Assembly (NCBI RefSeq): GCF_000963945.1
Contig: NZ_BAMW01000030.1
Coordinates: 1-64,000, forward strand
DNA: 64,000 nt
Source of the DNA: Acetobacter indonesiensis
Lineage (GTDB): Bacteria > Pseudomonadota > Alphaproteobacteria > Acetobacterales > Acetobacteraceae
Direction of reading: 5' to 3'
Shown here: piece by piece, positions 9,088-20,287 of the stretch
Position numbering within the stretch: position 1 is the first letter of the stretch
How the letters are laid out: each line of letters opens with the position of its first letter
The notes under the pieces: generated by a model
Told to the model about the DNA's origin: nothing
The model's input: the letters and a program-made list of their open reading frames with translations, nothing else
Database searches by the model: none
Program-made: the position numbers and the translations under genes

Positions 9088-9686
9088 AATGGTGTAATCC
9101 GCAACCGTTCGTCTTTTTCTGCCGCTTTCATGGCTTCCTCCGTCAGGCGTTTCTCATTGCGTTTCAGGAAAAGGAAGGACGCGCCAATAATAACGGTGGC
9201 GCAGACTCCTATCCCTATTCCCAACGGGCCAGACAGTTTCAGAACTTCATTGCCAAGCATGTAGGTGCAGAAGGCATATCCGCCTGCCCAACACACGCCC
9301 CCTAACGCATTGTGCCATAAAAACGTGTGCCACGGCATATGGTTCGCCCCGGCCAGAAGTGCGACGAACATACGCAGAACCGCAATAAACCGGCCAAAAA
9401 ACACAACCGACCCGCCATGCTTCAAAAACACATACCGGCCAAGCAGCAGGCGTTCAGGGGTCAGGCCCACTTTGGGGCCGTATTTCTGCAGCAACCTCAG
9501 GCCCAGCGCCCGCCCCAGCAAATACCCGAAATTATCGCCCATGATGGCCCCTGCCACCGCAGCGATAATCACGCCTTCAATATGCAGCTTATGCGTGGTG
9601 GCACAGAACAACGCCCCGGTAATGATCAGACTTTCGGCTGGTAGGGGCAGCCCCATGCTTTCCAGCATGACCACAACACCCACCAC
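9084..9686 (-). CDS. DedA-family membrane protein (N-terminus uncertain)
   Basis: Integral membrane protein of the DedA/SNARE-associated family, which includes undecaprenyl-phosphate and phospholipid flippases. The family pattern LESMGLPLPAESLIITGAL is at the start, GDNFGYLLGRALG follows, and VVFFGRFIAVLRMF carries the conserved arginine motif. The first in-frame start is a GTG at 9686-9689, yet the same frame codes for LNVLFSQYGYAVV just upstream, exactly what DedA proteins carry there. No ATG exists before the in-frame stop further upstream, so the true start is either a rare codon or has been disturbed at the 7-T run (minus strand) at 9731-9737. It overlaps the SDR gene by 4 bp. Confidence 0.82.
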   Translation of the reverse strand: MVGVVVMLESMGLPLPAESLIITGALFCATTHKLHIEGVIIAAVAGAIMGDNFGYLLGRALGLRLLQKYGPKVGLTPERLLLGRYVFLKHGGSVVFFGRFIAVLRMFVALLAGANHMPWHTFLWHNALGGVCWAGGYAFCTYMLGNEVLKLSGPLGIGIGVCATVIIGASFLFLKRNEKRLTEEAMKAAEKDERLRITPL

Positions 9687-9946
9687 AGCATAACCGTATT
9701 GGGAGAACAGGACGTTCAGATGCTGAAGCGAAAAAAAGGATTCAAGAGCGTGTAGCAGAGCAGGGCATCCAGTTCTGGCTGGTCAGGGGGTTTCAGGGAG
9801 GAACCGCGTTGGCTGCGGAGTGTCAAGTCTGGCGCGTATCTGGCGGAGGAAGAAGCAGGCCGAGGGAGGGTTTCTCTGACGACGGAGTCTGCATGCTATA
9901 ACTGCCAGACGTTAGATGCACACATACGATCTTTATGGAGCTTTTT

Positions 9947-11986
9947 ATGCCGGATGCCCCGATGTCCCCGCCGTTGACGCAGAATGTTCAAGATGAAACT
10001 GGGCGGCAGCCGTTGCCCTGTGGCAGTTGGCCGTCTCGCGTTACGGCAGATCTGGTGGCTGGCAAAACGCTCTCCCTGTCAGAAGTCAGCACGGACGGGG
10101 ATCAGGTCTATTGGCTGGAGCGTCGCCCCTCTGAAAAAGGACGCACTGTCCTGATGCGGTGGGGTCAGAAAATGGGTGTGCAGGAAGTCCTCCCTTCAGA
10201 GTACGATGTCGCTACCCGTGTGCATGAATATGGCGGAGGCGCATACGCCGTAAGACACGGGCAGGTCGCTTTTTCTGATAAGCGAACGGGTGGCCTATGG
10301 TTCCTTTCCGCAGGTGCCAGCGTCCCTGTGCAGGTGGCTGGGGCGGAGGGGCTCCGTTACGCCGACCTGCGTTTTGATTCCTCGGCTCATACCCTCTTGG
10401 CTGTCAGGGAAGACCATCGTGCGGCCCGGGAAGCAAAAGCGGCGTTGGTCGCGGTTTCTGTACCACGTGACCAGCAGACTGCGTCGTTAGAGCATGTGCT
10501 GTATACCGGGCCAGATTTTCTGTCTTCGCCCGCGCTCTCTCCTGATGGTCAGTATCTTGCCTGGATTGAGTGGGATCATCCGAACATGCCGTGGGATGCA
10601 ACGCGGCTGTGTCTGGCTGATGTGGTTAGAAATGATCAGGGGCAGATTCATGGCCTCGCGAATCACCGTATTTTAGCAGGCAAGCAGACGTCCGAATCGG
10701 TTCTCGAACCACGCTGGACGGAAGAAGGCCATCTTCATGTGGTATCCGACCGAGGTGGCGTTTGGACCGTGTGGCATGTGAATTGGCAGGCTGATGCAAA
10801 CAACCCCGAATCTGAGTCCGGTCGTCTAACTGCATGTGCCATGCCCGAAGGCGAAATTGGTCAACCGGCTTGGGTTTTCGGGCAGCGGAGTTATCAGCCT
10901 CTACCGGGTGGCATCACCCTTGTTTTGGCGGTACGAGAAGGCGTGACGCAATGCCTGTCCGTAACCAATACGGGGCAGACGACGGCCTTTTCAGCCCATC
11001 CTGACCAATGCCCGGTTCCCCTTTCTGATGGACGATTCGCGTGGTTGGAGGCTCCGCCAGATGCTCTTCCCACGGTTGTTGTGGGCTCTGTGCAGACAGG
11101 GGTGGAGACCGTTGTGCGCCGTTCTGCCGAGTTGACGTTGGATGCTGCTGATATTTCGCGGCCCGAGACGATTCGCTTCCCGGTTGAAAAAAATGGCCCA
11201 CCCCTTGGCCACGCATTTTTCTATCCGCCCGCCAACAGCCGGTTTTGCGTGCCGGAGGGCGAGCAACCGCCCATGATTGTGCTGGTGCATGGTGGCCCGA
11301 CCGCCCGCGCGCAGGAGGGATTGTCGTTCAAGGTGCAATGGTGGACGTCTCGCGGGTTTGCCGTGCTTGATGTCAATTATGGGGGGTCAACCGGCTTCGG
11401 GCGTGACTGGCGTGAACGGCTGAAAAACAACTGGGGCGTGGTGGATGTGCAAGACTGCATTGCTGCTTGCCAGCACATGGTCACCACAGGCCGGATCGAC
11501 CCACAGCGAATCGCGATTCGTGGGTCAAGTGCGGGGGGTATGACGGTTCTGGTGTCTCTGGCGTCATCCCCTTTGTTTGCGGCGGGGGTAAGTTTGTACG
11601 GGGTAACAGACCTTCGTGCGTTGGCAGCCGAAACCCATAAGTTTGAGGCCCGTTATCTGGATGGATTGATCGGCCCGTGGCCAGAAGCCGAATCGGTTTA
11701 CGTGGCGCGTTCCCCCTTGTCAGTTGCGCAGAAAATTCGCGCTCCCGTGCTGCTGTTGCAAGGGATGGACGATAAAGTTGTCCCCCCAGGGCAGGCTTAC
11801 GCCATGGCGGATGCACTCAAGGAAGCTGGCACGCCCTGCACGCTGCATGAATTTCCCGGCGAGGGGCATGGGTTCAGGCAGGAGGCAACAATCCGGCAGG
11901 CCTTCACAGAGGAACTGGCGTTTTACGGTCGTATTTTTGGTTTCCAGCCCGCAGCGGATCCTAACGGCACGCTCTCCGCTTCATGA
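9947..11986 (+). CDS. S9-family serine peptidase (dipeptidyl aminopeptidase/acylaminoacyl peptidase type)
   Basis: A 679-residue cytoplasmic-looking prolyl-oligopeptidase-family enzyme. The N-terminal ~400 residues form an apparent beta-propeller with repeats such as LSPDGQYLAWIEWD. The C-terminal alpha/beta-hydrolase domain has the nucleophile motif GSSAGG (Ser near 527), Asp in GMDDKVVPPGQ (near 606) and His in GEGHGF (near 640). It would release short peptides or acylated residues from peptide N-termini. Two ATGs compete: 9935 has no ribosome site, while 9947 is preceded by GGAG six bases upstream, so 9947 was chosen. No signal peptide is seen. It converges on malic enzyme across a shared terminator. 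Confidence 0.88.
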   Translation: MPDAPMSPPLTQNVQDETGRQPLPCGSWPSRVTADLVAGKTLSLSEVSTDGDQVYWLERRPSEKGRTVLMRWGQKMGVQEVLPSEYDVATRVHEYGGGAYAVRHGQVAFSDKRTGGLWFLSAGASVPVQVAGAEGLRYADLRFDSSAHTLLAVREDHRAAREAKAALVAVSVPRDQQTASLEHVLYTGPDFLSSPALSPDGQYLAWIEWDHPNMPWDATRLCLADVVRNDQGQIHGLANHRILAGKQTSESVLEPRWTEEGHLHVVSDRGGVWTVWHVNWQADANNPESESGRLTACAMPEGEIGQPAWVFGQRSYQPLPGGITLVLAVREGVTQCLSVTNTGQTTAFSAHPDQCPVPLSDGRFAWLEAPPDALPTVVVGSVQTGVETVVRRSAELTLDAADISRPETIRFPVEKNGPPLGHAFFYPPANSRFCVPEGEQPPMIVLVHGGPTARAQEGLSFKVQWWTSRGFAVLDVNYGGSTGFGRDWRERLKNNWGVVDVQDCIAACQHMVTTGRIDPQRIAIRGSSAGGMTVLVSLASSPLFAAGVSLYGVTDLRALAAETHKFEARYLDGLIGPWPEAESVYVARSPLSVAQKIRAPVLLLQGMDDKVVPPGQAYAMADALKEAGTPCTLHEFPGEGHGFRQEATIRQAFTEELAFYGRIFGFQPAADPNGTLSAS

Positions 11987-12037
11987 GGTAAGGGGCGCAG
12001 CGTTTCAGAATCGCGCGGGTTAGTCCGCGTTTAGAAG

Positions 12038-12080
12038 CACAAAGGCCGATTCCCCAGATCAGGGAATCGGCCTTTGTGTT
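12038..12080. terminator. Bidirectional terminator between peptidase and malic enzyme genes
   Basis: Perfect 17-bp stem 12038-12054 with 12062-12078, 7-nt loop, lying between two convergent genes. The stem ends in A/T-rich pairs on both sides, so it can work in either direction, although the uridine tracts are short. Confidence 0.8.
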
Positions 12081-12121
12081 CTTCAGGTCTTATTCAACGC
12101 CCCTAAGAAAGGGGGCGAATG

Positions 12122-13756
12122 TCAGCTTGGGTAGCGTGGCGAATACGTCAGGCTTTCAATCCATGCGCGAATATCCTGCGGCCGTTCTACTGTGGCGGCT
12201 CCCTGATCAAAAATGAACTCCGCAATACGCGTCGCCGAGGTGATGGAGACCTCCAGAATGTCGCTTTGCGGCGGGAACAGGCGGCCGCGTTCCTGTGAAA
12301 TGGGGCTAACCTGATCAGCCAGAGCGCGGGCCGATTCAATCACCATTTCATCGGTAATAATATCCGGGCAGGTAGCATAAACCGCCAGTGCCAACGCCGG
12401 GAAGATGTAGAAATTATTGGCCTGACCTGGATAGAAGGTTTTGCCGTTCAGCGTAAATTCCGGAAACTGAATCCCCCCGGCAAATAATGCGCGACCGTCA
12501 GACCATGTGTAGGCTTGCTCGGCTGAGCATTCGGCATTTTTCTCCGGCAGGGACAGTGCGAAAATAATGGGCCGCTCATTCAGGGCCGCCATGGCTTTCA
12601 CCACATCTTCGGTAAAGGCCCCGCCAGCGGTGGAAACACCAACCAGCACAGTTGGTTTGATGGTTTTCACCATTGCTAGCAGATCTTTGGAGGCAGGCAG
12701 CGTCTTGGCATAGCGGGCCTGCTGGGGGGAAAGATCCGTGCGTGATGTTTCCAGAAGGCCGTTCACATCCATTAGCGTAATGCGTGCAATGGCTTCTTCT
12801 TCTGACAATCCCTGCTGTTTGAAGGCCGAAACCAGCATATTGGCCGTGCCCAGACCGGATGAACCGGCACCAAGGAACAGAATGCGCTGGTCTGCCAGCG
12901 ATTCGCCTTTGATTTTCAGCGCGGTAATCAGGCCAGCCAGCGTAACGGCCGCCGTGCCCTGAATATCGTCATTATAGCACCGGATGCGATCCTGATATTT
13001 TTCCAGATACCGGATGGCATCTGTGCCCTTCCAGTCTTCGAAATGAATAACGCAGCGTGGGAAGACAGTCCGCACAGCCTGAATAAATTCTTCCACAAAC
13101 TCATCCAGCGCATCTTCGGATGGTGGTTCACGCCGTAGGCCAAGATAAAGTGGGTCAGCGCGCAAAGCCGAATTGGTAGTACCGATGTCAAGCTGGATGG
13201 GCAGCAGAATATCAGGCGGCACAGCGCCGCAGGCGGTGTACAGGTGCAGCTTGCCGATGGGAATTCCCATACCGTTCACACCAATATCACCCAGCCCCAG
13301 AATGCGGCCGCCCGTTGTCACGCAAATGGCGCGCACGTCTTCTACAGGCCAGTTGCGCAGCACTTCCTCAATACGGCCCTTCATTTCCAGGCTGATATAC
13401 ATCCCCCGTGGCCGGCGGTAGATGTGGCTGAACTGCTTGCAGACCGTTGCCAGAGTGGGTGCATAAACAATGGGCACAAACTTGGCGGGGTTGGACATCA
13501 GAACCCTGAAAAACAGTGTCTCGTTCTGATCGCGCAGGCCGCTTAGATAGATATAGCGTTCAAGGTCATTCGGTTTGGCATCCAGATGCCGCTGCACACG
13601 CTCCACCTGCCGTTCCGGGCTTTCAACATGCGTAGGCAAAAGGCCTTCAAGTCCGTACTGGCGGCGTTCTTCAGTTGTGAAGGCAGTACCCTTGTTCAGT
13701 CGGGCATCATTCAGCAGGGACATTCCCCGTGCATGCGGCTGGGTGGAGGTTGGCAT
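12122..13756 (-). CDS. maeA: NAD-dependent malic enzyme (oxaloacetate-decarboxylating)
   Basis: A 544-residue malic enzyme that oxidatively decarboxylates malate to pyruvate. It has the long form of SfcA/MaeA and eukaryotic enzymes: LNKGTAFTTEERRQYGLEGL at the N-terminus, VTTGGRILGLGDIG, HFEDWKGTDAIRYLEKYQ, and the cofactor motif FLGAGSSGLG near residue 300. YNDDIQGTAAVTLAG contains metal-binding aspartates. The lack of a phosphotransacetylase-like C-terminal domain separates it from the MaeB type. NAD preference is inferred from the family. The ATG at 13756 follows an AAAAAGG ribosome site. Monocistronic. Confidence 0.9.
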   Translation of the reverse strand: MPTSTQPHARGMSLLNDARLNKGTAFTTEERRQYGLEGLLPTHVESPERQVERVQRHLDAKPNDLERYIYLSGLRDQNETLFFRVLMSNPAKFVPIVYAPTLATVCKQFSHIYRRPRGMYISLEMKGRIEEVLRNWPVEDVRAICVTTGGRILGLGDIGVNGMGIPIGKLHLYTACGAVPPDILLPIQLDIGTTNSALRADPLYLGLRREPPSEDALDEFVEEFIQAVRTVFPRCVIHFEDWKGTDAIRYLEKYQDRIRCYNDDIQGTAAVTLAGLITALKIKGESLADQRILFLGAGSSGLGTANMLVSAFKQQGLSEEEAIARITLMDVNGLLETSRTDLSPQQARYAKTLPASKDLLAMVKTIKPTVLVGVSTAGGAFTEDVVKAMAALNERPIIFALSLPEKNAECSAEQAYTWSDGRALFAGGIQFPEFTLNGKTFYPGQANNFYIFPALALAVYATCPDIITDEMVIESARALADQVSPISQERGRLFPPQSDILEVSITSATRIAEFIFDQGAATVERPQDIRAWIESLTYSPRYPS

Positions 13757-14063
13757 GGCAAACCTTTTTGCAAAGTGAAACAGGCGGTCTGCAAACCCTG
13801 ATAACTAGTGGCTCAGACCGCCACAGGATGGTGAGAGAACGTACCAAACATCTAGAGGGCTCAGTTTGACGTTTTCAAGACGGAGCTATGCTTTACAAGG
13901 AAGTGTGAAATATTTTTTCAGAAAATAACGGCTGCTTCAGCAAACGGAATGCGATCCGAAAAGTTGCAGCCCTGTAAAACAGATGAAAAGCAGACAATAA
14001 AAAAGGCGGCCAAAACGGCCACCTTTTAAAACAGCTCAACGTGTAAAAGATGAGAAAAACAGA
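13757..14063. other. Intergenic region between maeA and nusG
   Basis: Holds the maeA promoter side and, at its right end, the nusG terminator (separate entry). No supported coding sequence; the middle is AT-rich. No recognisable operator was seen. Confidence 0.6.
13996..14030 (-). terminator. Rho-independent terminator of secE-nusG
   Basis: On the minus strand a GGTGGCC/GGCCGCC stem (one G-U pair) flanked by A and T pairs is followed by a run of six T. It lies 34 bp after the nusG stop codon. Confidence 0.85.
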
Positions 14064-14594
14064 TCAGAGCTTTTCAACCTGACCGTATTCCAGATCAACC
14101 GGTGTCGAGCGACCAAAGATGGAAACGCTGACTTTCAGGCGGCCTTTTTCTTCATCAATTTCTTCAATGACGCCATTGAAGGATGTGAATGGACCGTCGG
14201 CCACACGAATCTGCTCGCCCACTTCGAATGTAACGGCAGACCGTGGGTGCTGAATGCCTTCAGCCGTCTGCTGCATAATCCGTTCAGCTTCTGCGGCGGA
14301 AATGGGGGTGGGACGGTTTCTGGTGCCCAGAAAGCCCGTGACCTTTGGCGTATCCTTGACCAGATGCCAGGATTCGTCAGTCATTTCCATTTTCACCAGC
14401 ACATAGCCGGGGAAAAACTTGCGCTCGGCGTTAACTTTCTGGCCACGGCGCACTTCAATGACTTCTTCTGACGGAACCAGAATTTCATCAATATGGTCAG
14501 CCAGACCCTTTTGTTCAGCCTGTTCGCGAATATGCTGCGCGATTTTCTTTTCGAAGCCCGAATAGACGTGGACCACGTACCAACGTTTGGCCAT
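14064..14594 (-). CDS. nusG: Transcription termination/antitermination protein NusG
   Basis: A 176-residue NusG. The NGN domain begins with [15 protein letters not shown] and includes [13 protein letters not shown], the RNA-polymerase-contacting face; the C-terminal KOW domain reads [20 protein letters not shown]. NusG binds elongating RNA polymerase, suppresses pausing and links it to Rho or ribosomal S10. It lies 9 bp downstream of secE in the universal secE-nusG arrangement, followed by a terminator; the ribosomal protein L11 gene that often follows nusG is not here, because maeA comes next. Confidence 0.96.
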   Translation of the reverse strand: MAKRWYVVHVYSGFEKKIAQHIREQAEQKGLADHIDEILVPSEEVIEVRRGQKVNAERKFFPGYVLVKMEMTDESWHLVKDTPKVTGFLGTRNRPTPISAAEAERIMQQTAEGIQHPRSAVTFEVGEQIRVADGPFTSFNGVIEEIDEEKGRLKVSVSIFGRSTPVDLEYGQVEKL

Positions 14595-14603
14595 GTCGTT
14601 TCC

Positions 14604-14798
14604 TCAGCCTCCCAGTCCGAACAATTGACGCACGCCAAGACCAATCAACTGGTCAACGACGAAGAAAAACACAGATGCAAGCCCTGCCATGGCAAGAACA
14701 GCACCCGTTGTGATGAGAGTGGCGCGGCGGGTGGGCCACGTAACCCGTTCGGCCTCGGCACGCACATCACGCAGAAACTTACCGGGACTGACCGACAC
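14604..14798 (-). CDS. secE: Preprotein translocase subunit SecE
   Basis: A 64-residue SecE of the short single-membrane-helix type. The amphipathic FLRDVRAEAERVTWPTRRAT motif precedes one hydrophobic segment that ends near the C-terminus. SecE clamps SecY in the inner-membrane translocon. It sits between tRNA-Trp and nusG on the same strand, the common bacterial order. Confidence 0.95.
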   Translation of the reverse strand: MSVSPGKFLRDVRAEAERVTWPTRRATLITTGAVLAMAGLASVFFFVVDQLIGLGVRQLFGLGG

Positions 14799-14919
14799 GA
14801 ACTATCCTCTCTCCGCTGACTGGCCCGAAACAAGGAACGGGCAGGCAGTTCAGCCTGAAAACTTTTCAATTCTGTCAGGAAATGCTGCCTGGGCAGCGAA
14901 TTTTCCAGCCAGCGTTAGC

Positions 14920-14996
14920 TGGCAGGGGTGGAGGGTCTCGAACCCACAACCTCCGGTTTTGGAGACCGGCACTCTAGCCAATTGAGCTACACCCCT
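14920..14996 (-). tRNA. trnW: tRNA-Trp (anticodon CCA)
   Basis: On the minus strand the acceptor stem AGGGGTG pairs with CACCCCT and the genomic CCA tail is at 14920-14922. The anticodon stem CCGGT/ACCGG encloses CTCCAAA with anticodon CCA, and the T-loop GTTCGAGAC is intact. It lies upstream of secE and is probably in the same transcript. Confidence 0.95.
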
Positions 14997-15219
14997 GCAA
15001 CGCGACTGCCGTCACTGTCAGTCGGGTATAACGGAAAACCGTCAGCCTGACCAGCCGTGCGAGACCTTCGCTGGAGGCGGAACAAAATATGTTGTGAGCA
15101 TAAAGTCAAGAGGCAGAACGCGATATCGTGCAGCTTAAATAAAAAAGGCTAAAAATTCGGCCCATGCAGGGGCTTGCAAATTACGGGTGTCTGGGGCTAA
15201 AAGAGCCACAACTGAAAGC

Positions 15220-15293
15220 GCGGGCGTAGCATAGTGGTAATGCTGTAGCCTTCCAAGCTACCGAGGAGGGTTCGATTCCCTCCGTCCGCTCCA
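15220..15293 (+). tRNA. trnG: tRNA-Gly (anticodon TCC)
   Basis: 74 nt including an encoded CCA at 15291-15293. The acceptor stem GCGGGCG pairs with the 3' side CGTCCGC, the anticodon stem GTAGC/GCTAC encloses CTTCCAA, and the T-loop reads GTTCGATTC. It lies on the opposite strand to tRNA-Trp and upstream of the ATP synthase operon. Confidence 0.95.
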
Positions 15294-15726
15294 GTTTTTC
15301 CTAAAAAATAAGTTTTTCTTCACAGCGCTTTTGCACGTTAGATACGCTTGCATGCTCCGTAGTCGATCAGGGCGCACGCAGCATTTTGGGTGTTGTGGTT
15401 AAACAGGCGCGACAACCATGGATTCGTCGTAAGCGTCTGTGTCTTGTGACGACGTGCAATGGCTTCTGGTTGGTGTGCAGCGTGAGCATATTTCCGCATT
15501 GGCCGTCTCCATCATGATGGGTGCCTTTGGGGAAGCCCATAAGACGTTTTTCTGCCGAAAGAAGGCAGAAACATCCTCAATATTAAAATTAGCCTTATAC
15601 ATCCGGTTGCGTGGTGTGTTTCAGCATGCTAGAGGCCGCGCCGACGCATGCTTGTGGCTTCAACGGAGCCAGAGGCGGAGTCATGACGTGGAATGCCGGC
15701 GCGCACAGAAGGAAAGAGCCTAAAAA
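15294..15726 (+). other. Leader/promoter region of the atp operon
   Basis: 433 bp between tRNA-Gly and atpH without a convincing gene. A hairpin TTTCTGCC/GGCAGAAA with a 7-nt GAAAGAA loop is at 15549-15571, and two GCATGC palindromes occur in the last 110 bp. Open frames of 67 and 94 codons overlap here on opposite strands but lack ribosome sites. The distance suggests a long 5' leader or a distant promoter for atpHAGDC. Confidence 0.5.
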
Positions 15727-16311
15727 GTGGTGGCCTCGGGCGTAACGACAGCACAACCGGTTGCTTTTGCTGCCAACGGTCTAGAAGGCCGTTATGCAAC
15801 TGCGCTGTATGAATTCGCAGCAGATCAGCAGCAGCTTGATGCAGTGCTTGATGAAGCGGCGGCCCTTGGTCGCCTGATTGATGAAAGCGCGCCGCTGCGC
15901 ACTGTTCTTGCCGATACCCGGCTGGATATCCTCGTGTCGCGCAAAGCTGTTTTGACAGCTTTGGAAGCGCAGGGGTTCAGCCAGATCATTAGAAATTTTG
16001 TTGGCGTTGTGGCTGATAATCGCCGCCTGCCTGTTCTGCGCCGTATTCTGGCTTCGCTGGATGCGCTGGCAGCTGGCCGTCGTGGTGAAGTCGTGGCTGA
16101 GGTGACATCCGCCCAGCCGCTGACCCCGGCACAACGTGGTCAACTCCAGGTTCGTCTGGCTGAAGCCGGTTATTCCCGTGTCACAGTTCGTGAGCGTGTT
16201 GACGCTTCCCTGCTCGGCGGTCTCGTCGTGCGTGTGGGGGCAAAGCTTTATGACGCCAGTCTTCAGACCCGCCTGTTTCGTTTGCATTACGCCATGAAGG
16301 GAGCCGCGTGA
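15727..16311 (+). CDS. atpH: ATP synthase F1 subunit delta
   Basis: A 194-residue OSCP/delta subunit that fixes the F1 head to the Fo peripheral stalk. The family pattern [19 protein letters not shown] is near the N-terminus and [20 protein letters not shown] near the C-terminus. Translation appears to begin at GTG 15727, preceded by GGAAAGAG about 9 bp upstream. It is the first gene of atpHAGDC, the split F1 operon typical of alphaproteobacteria, with atpB/E/F genes elsewhere. Its stop overlaps the atpA start in a TGATG junction. Confidence 0.95.
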   Translation: MVASGVTTAQPVAFAANGLEGRYATALYEFAADQQQLDAVLDEAAALGRLIDESAPLRTVLADTRLDILVSRKAVLTALEAQGFSQIIRNFVGVVADNRRLPVLRRILASLDALAAGRRGEVVAEVTSAQPLTPAQRGQLQVRLAEAGYSRVTVRERVDASLLGGLVVRVGAKLYDASLQTRLFRLHYAMKGAA

Positions 16312-17843
16312 TGGAAATCCGTCCCGCAGAGATTTCGGATATCCTCAAGCAGCAGATTGCTTCGTTCGACAAGGAATCCGATGTTGTCGAAACTGGCACT
16401 GTCCTGTCCGTAGGGGACGGTATTGCCCGTGTGTTCGGTCTGCAGAATGTTATGGCAGGCGAACTTGTTGAGTTCCCGTCTGCTGGCCAGAAAGGCATGG
16501 CGCTGAACCTGGAAAGCGATAACGTCGGTATCGTGATTTTCGGGGACGACACCAACATCCGTGAAGGTGACACGGTCAGCCGTTCCGGTGCCGTGGTTGA
16601 AGTGCCCACCGGCAAAGGTCTGCTGGGCCGCGTTGTTGACGGTCTGGGCAACCCGATCGACGGCAAGGGTCCGCTCACCGATGTTGTGATGCGTCGTGCT
16701 GAAGTGAAGGCACCCGGCATTATGCCGCGTCAGTCCGTCAGCGAACCAATGCAGACTGGCATTAAAGCCATTGATGCTCTGGTTCCTGTTGGTCGCGGCC
16801 AGCGTGAACTGGTGATTGGTGACCGTCAGACGGGTAAGACCACCATTCTGACAGACACCATTCTGGCCCAGAAAACGGTTAATGACGAAGGCGACGACAA
16901 GAAGTCCCTTTACTGCATCTACGTTGCAGTTGGTCAGAAGCGTTCCACGGTTGCACAGCTTGTGCGTCTGCTGGAAGAAAAAGGCGCGATGAAATATTCC
17001 ATCGTCGTTGCCGCAACAGCGTCTGATCCGGCTCCGTTGCAGTATCTGGCTCCGTACGCTGCTTGCGCCATGGGCGAATATTTCCGTGACAACGGTATGC
17101 ATGCCCTGATCTGCTATGACGATCTGTCAAAGCAGGCTGTGGCTTACCGTCAGATGTCTCTGCTGCTGCGTCGTCCGCCAGGTCGTGAAGCCTATCCAGG
17201 TGACGTGTTCTATCTGCACTCCCGTCTGCTGGAACGTGCTGCAAAAATGTCTGACGCCCACGGCGCCGGCTCTCTGACAGCTCTGCCAGTAATCGAAACG
17301 CAGGCAGGTGACGTTTCCGCTTATATCCCGACCAACGTGATCTCCATCACAGACGGTCAGATCTTCCTGGAAACCGATCTGTTCTACCGTGGTATCCGTC
17401 CGGCTGTTAACGTTGGTGGCTCTGTGTCCCGCGTTGGTTCTGCCGCGCAGATCAAGGCCATGAAGCAGGTTGCTGGTTCAATCAAACTGGAACTGGCTCA
17501 GTATCGTGAAATGGCTGCGTTCTCGCAGTTCGCATCCGATCTTGATCCGGCTACCCAGAAGCAGCTTGCACGCGGTGCCCGTCTGGTTGAACTGCTGAAG
17601 CAGCCCCAGTCTTCACCGCTGACAGTGGCGGAGCAGGTTGTGGTTCTGTTTGCCGGGACCCGTGGCTTCATTGACGGTATCGCTGTTGATAAGATTGTTT
17701 CTTGGGAACAGGCTCTGCTGAAAGATGTGCGGAACGCTGGCAAGGACATTCTGGACGCCATTGTGAAAGATCGTCAGATTTCCAAAGAAACGGAAGCGCG
17801 TCTGACTGAATATCTGACCACCTTCAACCGTAACTTCGGCTGA
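16311..17843 (+). CDS. atpA: ATP synthase F1 subunit alpha
   Basis: A 510-residue alpha subunit beginning [16 protein letters not shown]. The P-loop GDRQTGKT is near residue 170 and the alpha/beta signature [15 protein letters not shown] near 365. Alpha subunits alternate with catalytic beta in the F1 hexamer and bind non-exchangeable nucleotide. A GTG just before the ATG is also in frame; the ATG at 16311 was chosen because it forms the TGATG overlap with atpH and follows GAAGGGAG. Confidence 0.97.
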   Translation: MEIRPAEISDILKQQIASFDKESDVVETGTVLSVGDGIARVFGLQNVMAGELVEFPSAGQKGMALNLESDNVGIVIFGDDTNIREGDTVSRSGAVVEVPTGKGLLGRVVDGLGNPIDGKGPLTDVVMRRAEVKAPGIMPRQSVSEPMQTGIKAIDALVPVGRGQRELVIGDRQTGKTTILTDTILAQKTVNDEGDDKKSLYCIYVAVGQKRSTVAQLVRLLEEKGAMKYSIVVAATASDPAPLQYLAPYAACAMGEYFRDNGMHALICYDDLSKQAVAYRQMSLLLRRPPGREAYPGDVFYLHSRLLERAAKMSDAHGAGSLTALPVIETQAGDVSAYIPTNVISITDGQIFLETDLFYRGIRPAVNVGGSVSRVGSAAQIKAMKQVAGSIKLELAQYREMAAFSQFASDLDPATQKQLARGARLVELLKQPQSSPLTVAEQVVVLFAGTRGFIDGIAVDKIVSWEQALLKDVRNAGKDILDAIVKDRQISKETEARLTEYLTTFNRNFG

Positions 17844-17859
17844 GGCAGCAGGAGCAGTC

Positions 17860-18756
17860 ATGGCTTCCCTCAAGGAACTCCGCGCCCGGATCGGAAGTAT
17901 CAAATCGACACGGAAGATCACCAGCGCGATGAAAATGGTCGCGGCCGCAAAATTGCGCCGCGCCCAGGCAAGTGCTGAAGCTGCCCGCCCGTATGCAGAG
18001 GCCATGCGCCGTATGCTTGCGGAACTGGCAGGCGCTGCCACGGGGGAAGAAGGCGGTCCGCGTCTTCTGGCCGGGACAGGGCGTGATCAGGTTCATCTGC
18101 TTATTCCGATCACCAGTGATCGTGGGCTGTGCGGTGGCTTCAACGCCAATGTGCACCGCCTGACGCAGCAGACCATCCGTCGGCTTCAGTCTGAAGGCAA
18201 AACCGTTAAGCTGCTGCCTGTTGGCCGCCGTGCCCTGAACTATTTCTCTCGCGAATACAGTAACCTTATCATTGATAAGGTTATCGGTGTCAGCGGGAAA
18301 ACCGTTCCGTTTTCTGCTGCAAGCAGTCTTGGTGACAAGATCAACGCGCTGCTGGAAGCGGGCGAAATTGACGTCTGTACACTTGTGTTCAACAGGTTTC
18401 GCAACGCCATGACGCAGGTTCCCGCCTGCCAGCAGCTCGTGCCGCTGGTTATGGATGACACCGCAGTCAAATCCTCTGCTTCGGATACTGCGGGCGATGT
18501 GGCCCAGTACGAATTTGAACCGGATGAAGCAACGCTTCTGGCAATGCTGCTTCCGAAAAACTTGCAGGTTCAGATCTACGCTTCGTTGCTGGAAACAGCA
18601 GCGGGTGAGAACGGTGCCCGCATGACGGCCATGGATAACGCCACGCGCAACGCCGGCCGCTCTATCGACAGTCTGAGCAAGGTCTATAACCGGACCCGTC
18701 AGACCAATATTACTAACGAACTGATCGAAATCATCTCGGGCGCACAGGCTGTCTGA
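17860..18756 (+). CDS. atpG: ATP synthase F1 subunit gamma
   Basis: A 298-residue gamma subunit, the rotating central shaft. The N-terminal helix carries ASLKELRARIGSIKSTRKIT and the C-terminal helix ends TRQTNITNELIEIISGA, both highly conserved. The ATG follows GCAGGAG and lies 16 bp after atpA. Confidence 0.97.
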   Translation: MASLKELRARIGSIKSTRKITSAMKMVAAAKLRRAQASAEAARPYAEAMRRMLAELAGAATGEEGGPRLLAGTGRDQVHLLIPITSDRGLCGGFNANVHRLTQQTIRRLQSEGKTVKLLPVGRRALNYFSREYSNLIIDKVIGVSGKTVPFSAASSLGDKINALLEAGEIDVCTLVFNRFRNAMTQVPACQQLVPLVMDDTAVKSSASDTAGDVAQYEFEPDEATLLAMLLPKNLQVQIYASLLETAAGENGARMTAMDNATRNAGRSIDSLSKVYNRTRQTNITNELIEIISGAQAV

Positions 18757-18784
18757 GCCCGCTCGTTTGCCCCGCAGGAGCTGA

Positions 18785-20260
<1,476 letters not shown>

Positions 20261-20287
20261 TAGCCGATTTCGGGAAGGAGCACATCA

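Noticed and set aside
15439..15723. 94-codon frame ahead of atpH
   Set aside because: No ribosome site, irregular composition and no recognisable family; it overlaps another random frame on the opposite strand. Kept only as part of the leader region.
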